In this document: positions 44,801-62,400 of the stretch, in pieces
Layout: each line of letters opens with the position of its first letter
Position numbering within the stretch: the first letter of the stretch is position 1
Source of the DNA: Malurus cyaneus samueli
Lineage: Eukaryota; Chordata; Aves; Passeriformes; Maluridae
Reading direction: 5' to 3'
DNA length: 64,000 nucleotides
Assembly (NCBI GenBank): GCA_009741485.1
Contig: VKON01000207.1
Location: forward strand, 307,726-371,725
Made by a program: the position numbers and the translations under genes
Notes under the pieces: generated by a model
Told to the model about the DNA's origin: nothing
The model's database searches: none
Seen by the model: only the letters and a program-made list of their open reading frames with translations

Positions 44801-47162
44801 TTAGAGATACTCATCTTAATATAAATTCATATTATTGTGCATGTGTAAGAAAAATTCTGAATCACAGATCTTAATCTTCTGAATACAAGAAAATACTGAA
44901 TTCTATAGTCTTTTGACTGGCTGCAAACCACACATTAGAAATTCACTTGAAAAAAGATAATAAAATTCCAATTTACATACTTATTTTTTAGTGTCATTTG
45001 CCCAAACGCACTGTGTTTGCGTCAGGTGTGACAATTATCTTGGGAATTGATTTGTTAATACTTTCTAAATTACTAGGAGCCATATATGGAAGGGGTAAAT
45101 CCATTCATCAAGAGCAACAAACATCGAATGATCATGTTCTTGGATGAACTTGGGGTAAGTGATTAAAAAAAAGTTTGCTGAAGTTATGTAGCAGGAGTGT
45201 AAATTCAAATTCTTTACGCCTCTTATTAACTAACTCAACGGTGTATCAGTTTCCACACAATTTTGAATGCTTTCATCTGAGTACATTTTTTATGCATGTT
45301 TAAAAATTGCTAGTTTATCATACAGGACTTTACTAATTTAGTGCCTCTGTAAATGTGAGAAGCTCAAGTAGATTTTATAGCTATGAAAATAAAGTTTTGG
45401 CCAAAAATTCAAACCTTCCAAAACCATGTTTTAAACCAAAAATTTTTACATATAACTTGTCACATGGTTTTGACCAGAGACCGAAATTAATTTTTGCTTT
45501 AAAAATGTTAGGCTGAATTTCAGTAAGCATTGGCCAGAGTTTCACTGCATGCATTCTACGAGTTGTAGTTTGAAAGTGAACTGCTGTCACGGAGTCCTTT
45601 TGAAGTGGGACTGCTTTGTGTGTGTGATAGCTATAACAGCAAGTAGGTCACCACGTTATGTGTATGTATTTTAATGCCAATAATAACTAATTTAAAAAAC
45701 CCAGATGAAAAAAAGTGTGCTAAGCACCGTGAATTAGTTCTTTTAAAGTACTTAGAAATGATCTCAGAATATTTTGATCAAATGGAAAATTTGAGTAGAT
45801 TCCAGGTTTCATCCTTTTCTGATTAAATCACAACTTCTGCATACTGTGATACATCAGTTTTCTTTTAAATGACAGATTTTGTATGAGGTCTCTGTTAACT
45901 GTTCGTTTGAAAATACCTGTTGGATTACTCTGCCATTTTAATTTGCAGCATTACTGATTTATGATTTATGTTATAGCTAATAGCAGGTTTTGCTGAATTT
46001 GTCGCTGTTCCTCACTTAGATTAAAAAAAAGCTCCTAATGGATGGATTCCCCTTTCATTTAGGTTTGAGTCTCCATGCTGTAGGTTCCTGGTCAGGTCAA
46101 AGGTAATAGAGCAAAACCAGATCTTCTAGTAAGAATCCTCCTAGGAATATAAATTGCAATATGCTCCCAAAACACATGCCTGTGGAGAGAAGAAAACAAA
46201 TAGATTATTTGTAACAGAAATGACTGAAGGTTTAGCTGGAAAAGAGCAAAATTGGTCTTATGTTTTGTTGAAGAATGTTCCTGAGCTTCCAGACACTACA
46301 GAGCACTCTCGAACTGACCTCTCCCGTGACCTGGCAGCTTTGCATGAGATCTGTGTGGCACACTCAGATGAGCTTCGGACACTCAGCAATGAGCGAGGGG
46401 TGATGCAGGTGAGTTAACACAGATTACAGGTAGAGGTGCTATGTCCTGAGTTACTCCCTTAATACCGAGATTCTTCTGTAGTATTTCTCCAGCAGTACGA
46501 CTGATGCTGTATTTCACCACAAAGTTTTTAGCTGTGAAGGAAATACTTAGTCCATATCCATAGTTTTGTTCCTTCATGTTACAAAATCAAGTAGGTTTGG
46601 GGATTTTTTGTTTCCAGAGGAATCCTTAAACCCCCAAAATTACTGTCTCCTGACAGGCTCTCTGGGTCTTAGATTTCAGATCTTGATTTTTCTTCAGTTG
46701 AGAACTAAATTCACTTTGTTTAGCTTTCTACTAACATGTCATTTCTGCTTAGTTTGCCAGCTAAGCAATTTACCTGTTACACACTTTTAAGACAGCTGAT
46801 TTACCTGTTACACACTTTTAAGCTTGGCAAACTCAGCTGGCAAACCCTAGGTGTACACTTTCTCTGCCTCCTTATTAACACAGAGCAGCAAGATCCATGG
46901 AATAAGAGGCAAATTCATGACATTGTTTTAAGACTATCCTTATGACTCCGTATTTGTTTTTCAGTAATGTATTTATGTAGTCACAGGTCTCATAGGCTGA
47001 TGCTGAAAATGATGCTCAGGGAGGACTTTTCTGTCTCCAGTAGCTAATGTGGGTTTACTGACACACTCTCTCTTACAGCACGTTCTTAAGAAGCTTTTGG
47101 CCATTACTGAACTGCTACAACAAAAACAAAATCAGTATTCGGTGTCTAACAACATCAGGTAG
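2819..47162 (+). CDS. RASA1: RASA1, p120 Ras GTPase-activating protein (3' part, 17 coding exons)
   Basis: Cytosolic RasGAP that is recruited to phosphotyrosine receptors by its SH2 domains and speeds GTP hydrolysis on Ras. Seventeen consecutive coding exons with GT/AG borders are visible on the + strand: end of the C-terminal SH2 domain, PH domain, C2 domain, GAP domain, C-terminal helix and stop. Exon phases all join, except for one missing base near 7699. With that base allowed for, the window encodes 629 residues, matching human residues 419-1047. The arginine finger in LFRATT (codon 37987-37989) then falls at the human position 789, and the FLRLICPAI motif is intact. The upstream exons (both SH3/N-SH2 and most of C-SH2) lie outside the window. 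The intron after 13056 is inflated to 24 kb by a gap and by inverted copies of this gene's own 3' half. Identity is certain from exon-by-exon protein match to the family; Z or W origin is not settled. Confidence 0.97.
3251..4090 (-). mobile_element. solo LTR of an endogenous retrovirus, antisense in RASA1 intron
   Basis: On the - strand the element begins TGTTGGTTTTGC and ends AACCATGACA, the TG...CA termini of a retroviral LTR. Inside are repeated blocks of the type GGAGCAG/ACCCATG spaced about 60-70 bp, a GC-richer composition than the flanking intron, and a start block matching widespread avian LTRs. No internal retroviral sequence is present, so it is a solo LTR. I could not find a matching target-site duplication (left flank cctgt, right flank cagtg), so the ends may have eroded. 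The same family occurs in CCNH at 51809-52840. Open frames of 60-116 codons inside it are composition artefacts. Confidence 0.8.
5347..5467 (+). CDS. RASA1: RASA1 exon: SH2-PH linker and start of PH domain
   Basis: Acceptor tttcccag, donor gtgagt. Encodes HQEQVLNDTVDGKEIYNTIR, then KKGYLLKK, the first PH strand. It ends on a single A, so the split codon with the next exon reads AGT (Ser), where human has Gly. The PH domain binds phosphoinositides and also contacts the GAP region in this family. Confidence 0.95.
5521..5810 (-). mobile_element. CR1 LINE 3' fragment, antisense
   Basis: Begins with the reverse complement of the CR1 tail (gatcacagaatcaca) followed by ttggaagggattcataatgatc, the standard avian CR1 3' end, and continues about 290 bp into the CR1 3' region. 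It starts only 54 bp after the RASA1 exon that ends at 5467. 5' truncated, no coding capacity. Confidence 0.85.
7547..7702 (+). CDS. RASA1: RASA1 exon: PH domain core, with an apparent 1-base deletion
   Basis: Acceptor cttgtacag, donor AG|gtgctt. Encodes KGKRWKNLYFILEGNDAQLI and ESEKRATKPKGLIDLSVCSV, the PH core. The family reads DSL-F-G-R-P-N across the junction; here the exon end is TTGTCTGTAG, one base too short for the AG|G arginine codon. Adding one base makes the whole transcript add up to exactly 630 codons in the window. The donor at 7699 (gtaggt) looks stronger but would put the next exon out of frame. Confidence 0.85.
9192..9279 (+). CDS. RASA1: RASA1 exon: PH domain
   Basis: Acceptor tatttttaag, donor gtgaga. 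Encodes PNCFQIVVQHFSEEHYIFYF and then AGETPEQAQ, matching the family almost without change. Confidence 0.95.
11352..11429 (+). CDS. RASA1: RASA1 exon: end of PH domain
   Basis: Acceptor ctctcttag, donor gtgaag. 26 codons: DWMKALQMFCSLRKT, then SPGTSSKRLRQ. Holds the conserved PH-terminal tryptophan (DW). Confidence 0.95.
12522..12679 (+). CDS. RASA1: RASA1 exon: C2 domain, first part
   Basis: Acceptor ttttttttcag, donor gtaagt. Encodes VSSLILHVEEAHTLPVKHF, then TNPYCNIYLNSVQVAKTH and EGQNPVWSEEFVF, the core strands of the RASA1 C2 domain. Confidence 0.96.
12980..13056 (+). CDS. RASA1: RASA1 exon: C2 domain, second part
   Basis: Acceptor ttctcctag, donor gtaagt. Encodes DLSSDINRFEISLSNKTKKS and KDPDI. 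It ends on a single T that joins the TG at 37244 to give Leu, so no exon is lost in the disrupted interval. Confidence 0.96.
13057..15824 (+). other. RASA1: RASA1 intron up to the assembly gap
   Basis: AT-rich intron with no exon or recognisable transposon seen. It contains a run of 23 T at 14286-14308. It ends at the N block, so the true intron length is unknown. Confidence 0.7.
15825..15849. other. assembly gap (25 N)
   Basis: Run of 25 N of fixed size, a scaffold join of unknown true length. The sequence to its right begins on the wrong strand relative to RASA1, so the join is suspect in orientation as well as in size. Confidence 0.99.
15850..23350 (-). repeat. inverted copy A of RASA1 3' half (partial unit)
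   Basis: Reverse complement of 36021-43058 (7,038 bp there; 7,021 bp here, 15851-22871), plus 479 bp of upstream intron (22872-23350) shared with the palindrome spacer. All six exon copies inside it keep their exact length. Differences from the sense copy are rare small indels, for example GGCATC for GGCACATC near 18240. It ends at tagtagcaga, the same point where copy B ends. Confidence 0.95.
16340..21648 (-). pseudogene. RASA1: antisense duplicate of six RASA1 exons (copy A)
   Basis: Exon copies on the - strand at 21476-21648, 21112-21271, 20786-20928, 19947-20062, 18736-18822 and 16340-16407. They correspond to the sense exons 37244 through 42569, with identical lengths and splice sites, and include the arginine-finger exon. 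No promoter, 5' exons or stop exon accompany them in this copy. They are most likely an assembly duplicate, not a second gene; they would be a truncated paralog if the structure were real. Confidence 0.85.
23351..36016 (-). repeat. inverted copy B of RASA1 3' half (one full 12,666-bp unit)
   Basis: Reverse complement of the sense segment 36021-48408 plus the 478-bp spacer. Shorter than the sense copy throughout: 5,207 bp (23357-28563) against 5,350, and 6,979 bp (28564-35542) against 7,038. The losses are almost all single bases. On the - strand it is followed directly by copy A, so both start with tctgctactattgatag. The junction holds six bases (tgaagt, 23351-23356) found in neither parent copy. 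Confidence 0.93.
24581..34331 (-). pseudogene. RASA1: antisense duplicate of the last eleven RASA1 coding exons, frameshifted (copy B)
   Basis: Exon copies from the C2 end to the stop: 34159-34331, 33797-33956, 33474-33615, 32641-32755, 31438-31523, 29052-29119, 27356-27441, 26511-26587, 25303-25435 and 24581-24662, plus minor border ambiguity at 26587. Lengths are intact for 34159, 33797 and 29052. All the others are 1-3 bases short of their sense counterparts, so the reading frame breaks repeatedly. Splice dinucleotides are mostly preserved and substitutions are few. This fits uncorrected long-read consensus better than natural pseudogene decay. Confidence 0.85.
35543..36020. repeat. spacer of the 12-kb palindrome / fold-back point
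   Basis: The inverted match pairs 35542 with 36021 and extends outward on both sides. The 478 bp between are single in the palindrome but recur in copy A (22872-23350). This is RASA1 intron sequence lying just upstream of the sense copy's start. Confidence 0.9.
36021..37243 (+). other. RASA1: RASA1 intron before the exon at 37244 (sense copy)
   Basis: Non-coding intron with a few short direct repeats of cagcagctgg/gagcacaggccc type around 36,500-36,640. An antisense open frame of 149 codons spans 36199-36648 and is copied at 22244-22693, but it has no recognisable similarity and no splice or promoter context. Confidence 0.7.
37244..37416 (+). CDS. RASA1: RASA1 exon: end of C2 domain
   Basis: Acceptor ttttttctttaag, donor gtatga. 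Encodes LFMRCQLSRLQKGHATDEWF, then PLKGIEPGSLRVRARYSMEK and MPEEEYSEFKE, leading into the GAP domain. Confidence 0.96.
37624..37783 (+). CDS. RASA1: RASA1 exon: start of GAP domain
   Basis: Acceptor ttttcttttcag, donor gtactg. Encodes LILQKELHVVYALSHVCGQD, then RTLLAGILLKIFLHEKLESL and LNDREISME: the first helices of the catalytic GAP domain. Confidence 0.97.
37967..38109 (+). CDS. RASA1: RASA1 exon: arginine-finger exon of the GAP domain
   Basis: Acceptor cttttttcag, donor gtgata. Encodes DEATTLFRATTLASTLMEQY and then VHHALKDSILKIMESKQSCE. The arginine of LFRATT (37987-37989) is the catalytic finger inserted into the Ras active site in this family, at human position 789 by residue counting. 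Confidence 0.98.
38835..38950 (+). CDS. RASA1: RASA1 exon: GAP domain middle
   Basis: Acceptor ctctgttttag, donor gtaagt. Encodes LNPSKLEKNEDVNTNLAHLL, then SILSELVEKIFMAAEILPP. Confidence 0.97.
40083..40169 (+). CDS. RASA1: RASA1 exon: GAP domain
   Basis: Acceptor atttctgcag, donor gtaagt. Encodes TLRYIYGCLQKSVQNKWPAN and TTMRTRVV, a strongly conserved part of the Ras-binding groove. Confidence 0.97.
42502..42569 (+). CDS. RASA1: RASA1 exon: FLR motif of the GAP domain
   Basis: Acceptor tttccatttcag, donor gtgact. Encodes SGFVFLRLICPAILNPRMFN and IIS. The FLR...PA motif is the RasGAP fingerprint that stabilises the arginine-finger loop. Confidence 0.98.
44194..44282 (+). CDS. RASA1: RASA1 exon: GAP domain, after the FLR motif
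   Basis: Acceptor ttcctgccag, donor gtgaat. Encodes DSPSPIAARTLTLVAKSVQN, then LANLVEFGAK, including the conserved LVAKSVQNLAN helix. Confidence 0.97.
45077..45154 (+). CDS. RASA1: RASA1 exon: end of GAP domain
   Basis: Acceptor aaattactag, donor gtaagt. 26 codons: EPYMEGVNPFIKSNKHRMIM, then FLDELG. Confidence 0.97.
46274..46408 (+). CDS. RASA1: RASA1 exon: C-terminal region
   Basis: Acceptor ttttgttgaag, donor gtgagt. 45 codons: NVPELPDTTEHSRTDLSRDL, then AALHEICVAHSDELRTLSNE and RGVMQ (human RGAQQ). Confidence 0.96.
47079..47162 (+). CDS. RASA1: RASA1 last coding exon and stop
   Basis: Acceptor tctcttacag. Encodes HVLKKLLAITELLQQKQNQY, then SVSNNIR and TAG (47160-47162). The tail differs slightly from human (TKTNDVR). 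Confidence 0.97.
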   Translation, partial: HVLKKLLAITELLQQKQNQYSVSNNIR

Positions 47163-48018
47163 CAGCCCTCTAACCTGAATTCTGCACGGATCCAGCATGC
47201 CCAACATGGCAACTCACATCAGTATCACTTTCTTCTTGCTCTTGCCAAAAATAGCACACCCTGTCACATTCCCAGTGATGTGTGAACTATGCAAAAAAAG
47301 AAAGCAAAGATTCTGTTAGCAAATGATTGAACCAGCAGCTCTTCGAACTATCTGTGCAGGATATTCGCACTTTTTTCCACTTGGAACCATTTTTTACAGC
47401 CTCTGAGCCTTGGTGTACAGTTTACCTTCTGCAAAGAAAATGCTGTGACTGTCTTGAACTTTGAAAATTATTTTCAATGCCTGCAATTGCCAAAGTTTTT
47501 CTGTCTTGTTGGAGAAGAATTACCAACTGAAAAGGGAAGATATGCATTGTTTTGACAGCCACATGTAACTACATAACATTTCTTATTGTAATTTCTGAGT
47601 GGTTACAATTATTATGAGTGACTTTTTCAACCACTTGAACATGTATTTACAATTTCCAGAGTTTGATGGTTATGGTAAGAACAATATCTTTCCTGTATAC
47701 TTTTTATACCATGCTGTTTCTCTTGCTGGAATCATGTCAAAAGAATATGCAGAATGGATCTTGTCAGCTTTATTCTTTAATGTGCCACTGATTCAGTCTA
47801 AATTATTCTTCCATCAAGAACTGTGTATCCATCCAGGTAAATCACAATGCTTTTGTAAAATGTTTACAACAGTAAATAATTTGAGTTGAGTAAATTTATT
47901 GATCATGTATCAGACATGCATGCATTCATTAAACCATTTTATAAAATAGGTATTGTTTGGTCTTTTGTGTACTGTAAGTCTAGCATAAATATTATTTTTA
48001 TAAGTGAAAAGTTTTTAA

Positions 48019-48024
48019 AATAAA
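48019..48024 (+). terminator. RASA1: candidate poly(A) signal of RASA1
   Basis: AATAAA 857 bp after the RASA1 stop codon. A second AATAAA occurs at 48878-48883. Inference from position only. Confidence 0.4.
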
Positions 48025-48204
48025 TCAAGCTGCATAACAACTCAATGGAAACTGGCTAACTCCAGCTGCTGTGGATTTTTTACAGTGTCTGCACAGATGG
48101 TGGATTTGCAATGTTCATGCTATATCACTTTTTGAGTGAGTCCTCAGACAACATTTATCTTGTCCATATCCCTTAATTTGTACATCACTGTACATTCTCA
48201 TAGA

Positions 48205-48345
48205 AGAGGCACTGGCACAGTGCCAGAGAGGCTGGCATTGGAATTGCCCCAGTCCCTAGAAGTGCTGAAGGTCAAGCTGGATGAGGCTTGGAGCAACTGG
48301 TCTAGTGGAAGGTGTCTTTTCCCATCACACTGCCACAAACCATTT
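48205..48345 (+). mobile_element. short CR1 LINE fragment
   Basis: Contains the CR1 3'-region phrases aagctggatgaggcttgg and agcaactggtctagtgga with the following aggtgtc, typical of degenerate avian CR1. Its inverted copy lies at about 23410-23555 on the - strand. Borders are approximate. Confidence 0.6.
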
Positions 48346-48408
48346 AAAAAAAATGAAAAGTAAAATGCACTGTTGATTTAGAGGGTATTTCAGCATCACC
48401 ATGTGTTA

Positions 48409-49277
48409 CACACTACATACATAAAAGGGATGCTCTAGCACAACTAATGAGGCATCACTTAAGTAATATTATCATATGAACACTGTTTACAACACCTACA
48501 CTATTTTTCCTGTGTATTAGAACTGCTACTCTACTGTCACTTTTGCACCTTTGCAGTAGTATTACAGTAGCTCTTACTGTGTTGCCCTGGTCTCCAGCTT
48601 CCTTGAAGGCGAGAGTTTCCAAATGTCACATGCGTGGCACTGGGCAGACACACGCGATGCTCTCCTATAGTGACAACATACCTGCTTGAAAGACCTTGGT
48701 ACTGAAGTAGTCTCTTAAAATTGTCCCATAACCACGTCAAGCCTGTATGAAACTGCAGCTCAGAGGAGTAAGTAATTAATCTCTTGTTCTATCCTACTTA
48801 GATCTTCCACAGTGTATAAAAGGGATTTTGTGGATTTAGTTGCTTGGGTATAGGCAGTGTAACATGGTAAAAAGAAGAATAAAAGGATAGAGCTGCCTAG
48901 CTAATTTACCTGTTACACAAAAAACACAGTGAAGAGAATGAAACTGGGCAACACTCAAAGCTGCATTTAGGTGTGGGGATTGTAGAACTCTAATACAGTG
49001 TATGAAAAGGAAATAAATCAGCTCGTATCCTACACTTCACCCACATCAGACCGTTCCTGAACCAAAAAACAGGACCATATTTCTTAAAGCAAGTATTTGA
49101 CCTCCAATAGATGAGGCTTTAATGGAACCACAACTCATTCTTTTAGGAAAGTAAAATGCTTTACTGCACGTTAAGAACTAACAGCACAAAAACCTTGTGA
49201 CACAGAATGAGGAACCTGTGGTAGGCTGTCACACCTGACACCAGAAAGTAGTTGCAGTGGCAGAAGTCCATCTTCCT
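48409..49277. other. convergent intergenic stretch between RASA1 and CCNH
   Basis: Fewer than 900 bp separate the end of the duplicated RASA1 segment from the CCNH stop, so the two 3' UTRs share this space. Apart from AATAAA on + at 48878 and ATTAAA on - at 49119-49124, I see no feature. Confidence 0.6.
49119..49124 (-). terminator. CCNH: candidate poly(A) signal of CCNH
   Basis: ATTAAA on the - strand (TTTAAT on +), about 155 bp beyond the CCNH stop. Positional inference; the common AATAAA form is absent close by. Confidence 0.35.
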
Positions 49278-58110
<8,833 letters not shown>

Positions 58111-58339
58111 GGTCCCGCAACATGGCCGCGCCCGCGGGGGCACGCTGGGAGGCGCCTGAACGTGCAGGGGCTGGGGGGCGGACCCGGGTGAGTCCGTCCT
58201 GGTAGAGAGGGTTTTCTGTTTCCTTTTCCAAATGTTTCATTTTTAAGGAAGGACCGTGGCAAAACAACATGTGGTAAACTTTTGCAGAACAGCGGCACTC
58301 TCGTTTCTCTTTCAGTTTTATTCATACGAACTTGCAGGT

Positions 58340-58873
58340 CCACACTGCACTGGTGCTGCCTCACCTCGAGTCCTGGTGGCAGTTTTGGGTACCGCAATAT
58401 AAAAGACATTTAAACTACTGGAGAACTTCTAAAGGAGGGCGACGAGGATGATGAAGGGTCTGGAGAGGAAGCCACATAAGGAGTGGCTGAGTTCACTTGG
58501 TCTGTTCAGCTTGAGAGGACGCTGAGGGGGAGACCTCATCGCAGTCTGGAACTTCCTCGTGGAAGAGGAAGAAGGGGGCAGGCACGGATCTCTTCTGAGG
58601 GGAAGAGGCAGGGCAGGCACGGATCTCTCTGGGGCCTAGTGGCAGGGCTTAAGTAAATGGTGCGTAAGTGAGTCAGGGGAGATTTAGGTTGGATATCAGT
58701 TTTTGACTCACAGAGTGCTTGGGCACTGGAACAGGATCCGCAGCGAAGTTCTCACAGCATCAAGCCCGACAGAGTTCAAGAAATGTTAGGAGAATGCTCT
58801 CAAGCCCGTGGTGTGATTCGTGGGATGTCCTGTAAAGGCTCAGGAGCTGGACTTGATCCAGATGGATCCCTTC
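58340..58873 (+). mobile_element. CR1 LINE fragment upstream of CCNH
   Basis: Contains CR1 landmarks in order: ctgcactggtg...cctcacctcgag, cagttttggg, agggtctggagagg, ggggagacctcatcgc, gggagatttaggttggatat, cactggaacagg, and ends in gagctggacttgatcc. 5' truncated, coding capacity lost. It lies about 230 bp upstream of the CCNH start codon, and its 3' end directly abuts an LTR. Confidence 0.88.
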
Positions 58874-59475
58874 TGTCGGGAAAATTAATCCACAAGCACC
58901 AGAGGTTTAGGTCCAAAAAGGAGACAGAGGAGTCCCGTAACTTTATTCATGAATAAAGGGAGAGGTCATGGGCATTTCCCATGGGGTCATTCAAATTCAC
59001 AGAGGACGCAGCCTCTTTTTATCCTAATTTCCCGGCCGCAGTTCCCTCTCTCTTTCCCTATTGGCTCAGGTACTTGAGAGGCACAGGCTCCCTGAAACGC
59101 CTGATGAAACCGCCCCTTCTATCATACATTGTCCCCTTTCAATATACATCTCTGTGTCTCTGCTCTTGTAGTCTATTAACATAGTCTGGGATAAGTCACT
59201 CAAAGGAATTCCTATGAAAAATTCTTTCCATTGTTTCCTTCTATCTCCTAGTATCAGCCTTATCTTAGCCCCAGAGTCAGTCTGTTTGTAAAGACACTCC
59301 CTTCTCATTCCTTTCACTTCCAAATCAGCATTTTCTGTGATTCTGCTCCCTTAGGTTCCTTCCTCATGTCCTCTCCAGATAACTATTACATATATATATA
59401 TATAATACCATTACATGTATAATCCAATTATGCTTCAAGGAAGCAGCATTCCATAGCCTCCATCCGTCAACCACA
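58874..59475 (-). mobile_element. solo LTR abutting the CR1 fragment
   Basis: On the - strand it begins TGTGGTTGACGG and ends TTTTCCCGACA, with TG...CA termini. AATAAA on the - strand (58942-58947) lies about 70 bp before the 3' end, as expected for R/U5. About 600 bp long. A short AT microsatellite sits inside (59390-59405). No target-site duplication recognised (flanks cccttc and agtttt), so the insertion site was probably altered later. Confidence 0.7.
59390..59405. repeat. (AT)n microsatellite
   Basis: Short run of alternating T and A within the LTR. Confidence 0.8.
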
Positions 59476-62400
59476 AGTTTTAGATATCAGAGTTTAATGT
59501 TTCATCTTTATATTTGAAGTGAGTAAAGCATGTAAAATATACTTTTGTGGGCAGTCACAGGACCTGTAAATAAAGTGTTACCAAACAAGCTATATTCTTT
59601 AAAAAGACGTTTATGCAGCAGTGGGGGAAAATCATTTTAACCTTCACACAAGAGTGTTTGAACCCTATCCAGGATTAATGCTTAGTTTTGTGTCATGCAA
59701 AAATTGCTGGGATTAATGTGGCTTTGTGTTAAATCCCTACATCTCTGACTAATAGGTCTGGTGGCAGCTAGTGTTGGGAATTATATAACGTTCCTCCTAA
59801 CTTTTCTAATTAATTGTTTTAATTAACTTTTCTAATTGTTTCAATTATTCATAAACAGTGTAATTTTCCACTCTGTCATATGCCACTGTAGTAATTTAGC
59901 AAGGTTGTCATAAGCTGATATTGTGGACACATGATTTGAGAAAATTATTGAAACTTTAGGTTTTGCTAAAACAAGTTGTTTGCTAACAATTTTACGTTTT
60001 GCTTTGATATGCTTCAATGATCTCAGACCTAGATTAACAAAGTCTTGGAAGCAGATTCTATTTCTGCAACTGCACACAAGTAATGCAAAATTAATGGATC
60101 ACAAGGACATTTTGCAGAAACCCAAGATAAAGAAGAAACTGACAAAGTCAATTCAGTAATTGAACTGAAACCTCTCTATTTGGGAAAAAGATAAAAAGAC
60201 TAAGAAGTGGACTAATTAGCATGAGAAGTAAGAGAACAATAACAAATAGAAGAATACTAATTAATAAAGAGAATTACATAATTTTTAGCCTATGAACATT
60301 AATTTCTTTGTTTTCTACAGTGTATAAATAGTGAAAAGTTTTGGAAGTGAATGTGCATTAGGTAAAACTATTCCCATGCACCCCACATGCTGAATAAAGT
60401 ACTATCAGCTTCCTAACCCAACAAACTAGTTGGAGATTTTGTTTCCTGGTTTTCAGTGACAAAGTGGTTCCTTGCAGGCAGACATGGCAAAGGTTCTTTC
60501 TCCAAACTACTAAGAAAATAATTGTATTGTCTACACATTTTGAATATGTGAATACTTTGCCTTAAATTACAGCAATCCAACCTATCCAACATATCAACAG
60601 TTTGAAATCTGACCAAATCTGAGTTTCAAAAACCATATGTACAAAAAATACCAAAAGGGTGTTGCCATGAATTTAGTTGTAACAGTTCCATCACAAATTA
60701 GAGACTCAATAAATACTGTATTATTATTCTAATACTCAGTTTACTCAGGGACAATATATCATTTCACATCATCACTCATAGAGTGAAATGTAAAAATAGG
60801 AATGACAGTTTCTAAAAAAAAGCAGTATAGAGTATAAAGCAGATTTAAAAAAATTTAAGTCCCATTGATTTTATAGCATTTACTTTTCAGAATATGTACT
60901 TCAAAGGATATGGGTTTAAGGATACTAAACTATTTAGGAATTCAAACTATTGATGTCACTGATTGTAGTCCCTCCTTAACTTTAACTGGAATAATGAATT
61001 ATTAGTGATTCTGAAATTCACTCTGAAGGTGGACTGTTCCTAGTGTCTCTGTTTTGTTTCACAATAGCACTTTTCACAACCTTTTACACACAACACAATT
61101 TTAATATATTATCTTGTAGCCAAAGAGGTGAATATAAAGTAAAAATACTGCAGTGTGATTTTTGTGTAATAAGGGGTACAAAGAATGGGATAAATAGATA
61201 AAGTACAGAGTGAGTATATTTTTTTCAGTAAAATCAGAAAGGTAATTACAAGAATCGAAAGGTTTTTGGGAAACTGAAGTCTAAAGCTTTAAAACACATC
61301 AATTTTATTATGCAATACAGAACCGTGTTGGGCCAAGTATCTATGAGCAACTGTGAAATTAGAGATATGTTCTGAATTATTATAAGCAGCTGTATCAGTT
61401 AATAATCATTTGCTCAGTTCAGTCCAATGTAAATGTTTCAGGTCCATCCTTTATGCTGGTTTTAAACATGACACATGCAGGGATATTTGTTCAGAATTAT
61501 GCAAGTAGCAAGGTAACCAAGATAAATTTATGAGTTAATAAAGGCTATCCACTAGCCTAGGCATTTTAAAGTGTGTTTAGCAATTTCTCAGAAAAAATAC
61601 CTGAAAGTGTAAATAATATCTACCACCTAAATATGATAAACAGAGCACAATTTGCCTGTGGTATTTGTAGCAACAAATACCACAGAGGTATTTCTCCTGA
61701 TGTGTTTATGACAGCCATGGCTGTTTTAAGTGTTCTCTATGTCTCTGTTTGGAGGATATAGCAAATCAGAATCTCTCAGAAGATCTAGAGGGAACCAAAA
61801 TGGAACAAGAAGCCCCACACACACCACCTAAGAAGGGAAAGATACCTGAATGCTTGGTCTGTAGAGTTTACTGTTGAAAATAAATATTCATAAAACCATT
61901 CAACTTTAATATTGGTAGTATCTTCTTAGAATAATATGTGAGGAAGGGGATTGTGAACACAAATGTACAGCCCTTCAGCTGAATTGTAACGAATGCAAGT
62001 AAATTAACATAATCTCCTGATTTTTATTATAATTGTTATTATTATTAGGACTAACTGCAGATACTAGGCTGCAACTAGCTAAAGCATTCAAAGAAAGAGT
62101 TAAAGCTGCTTAAAATCAGATTACCTTTCTTGCTTTGGCTAAGTAGTACTTTACTTTTATTTGATCTGATATTAGTGAGATTATTTCATTGAAGGATACT
62201 TAACCTATATTCTCAAAACACACTGTTGTTCAAAGCATTACAAAAATGTATGCTATATAAATATATAGCTATAATTCACTTATATGGAATATGCAATACA
62301 GGAACATAAACTTTAGAATCCTCAGCAGAAACACAGTCGTTTAATAAGCAAAAAAGGACCATAAACAACACTTTGGAATCCCTGACCTTTGCATTTTTAA

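Larger units (their letters stand above)
47163..48408 (+). other. RASA1: RASA1 3' UTR (extent inferred)
   Basis: Non-coding sequence after the stop. AATAAA hexamers stand at 48019-48024 and 48878-48883; which one is used cannot be told from the sequence. The part 47300-47838 differs strongly from its inverted copy, the rest only by small indels. An open frame at 47599-47889 is not supported as coding. Confidence 0.6.

Noticed and set aside
47599..47889. 96-codon frame after the RASA1 stop, with a diverged 81-codon counterpart in the inverted copy
   Set aside because: In the 3' UTR. The two versions differ by frame-changing indels as well as substitutions, so there is no sign of protein-level constraint.
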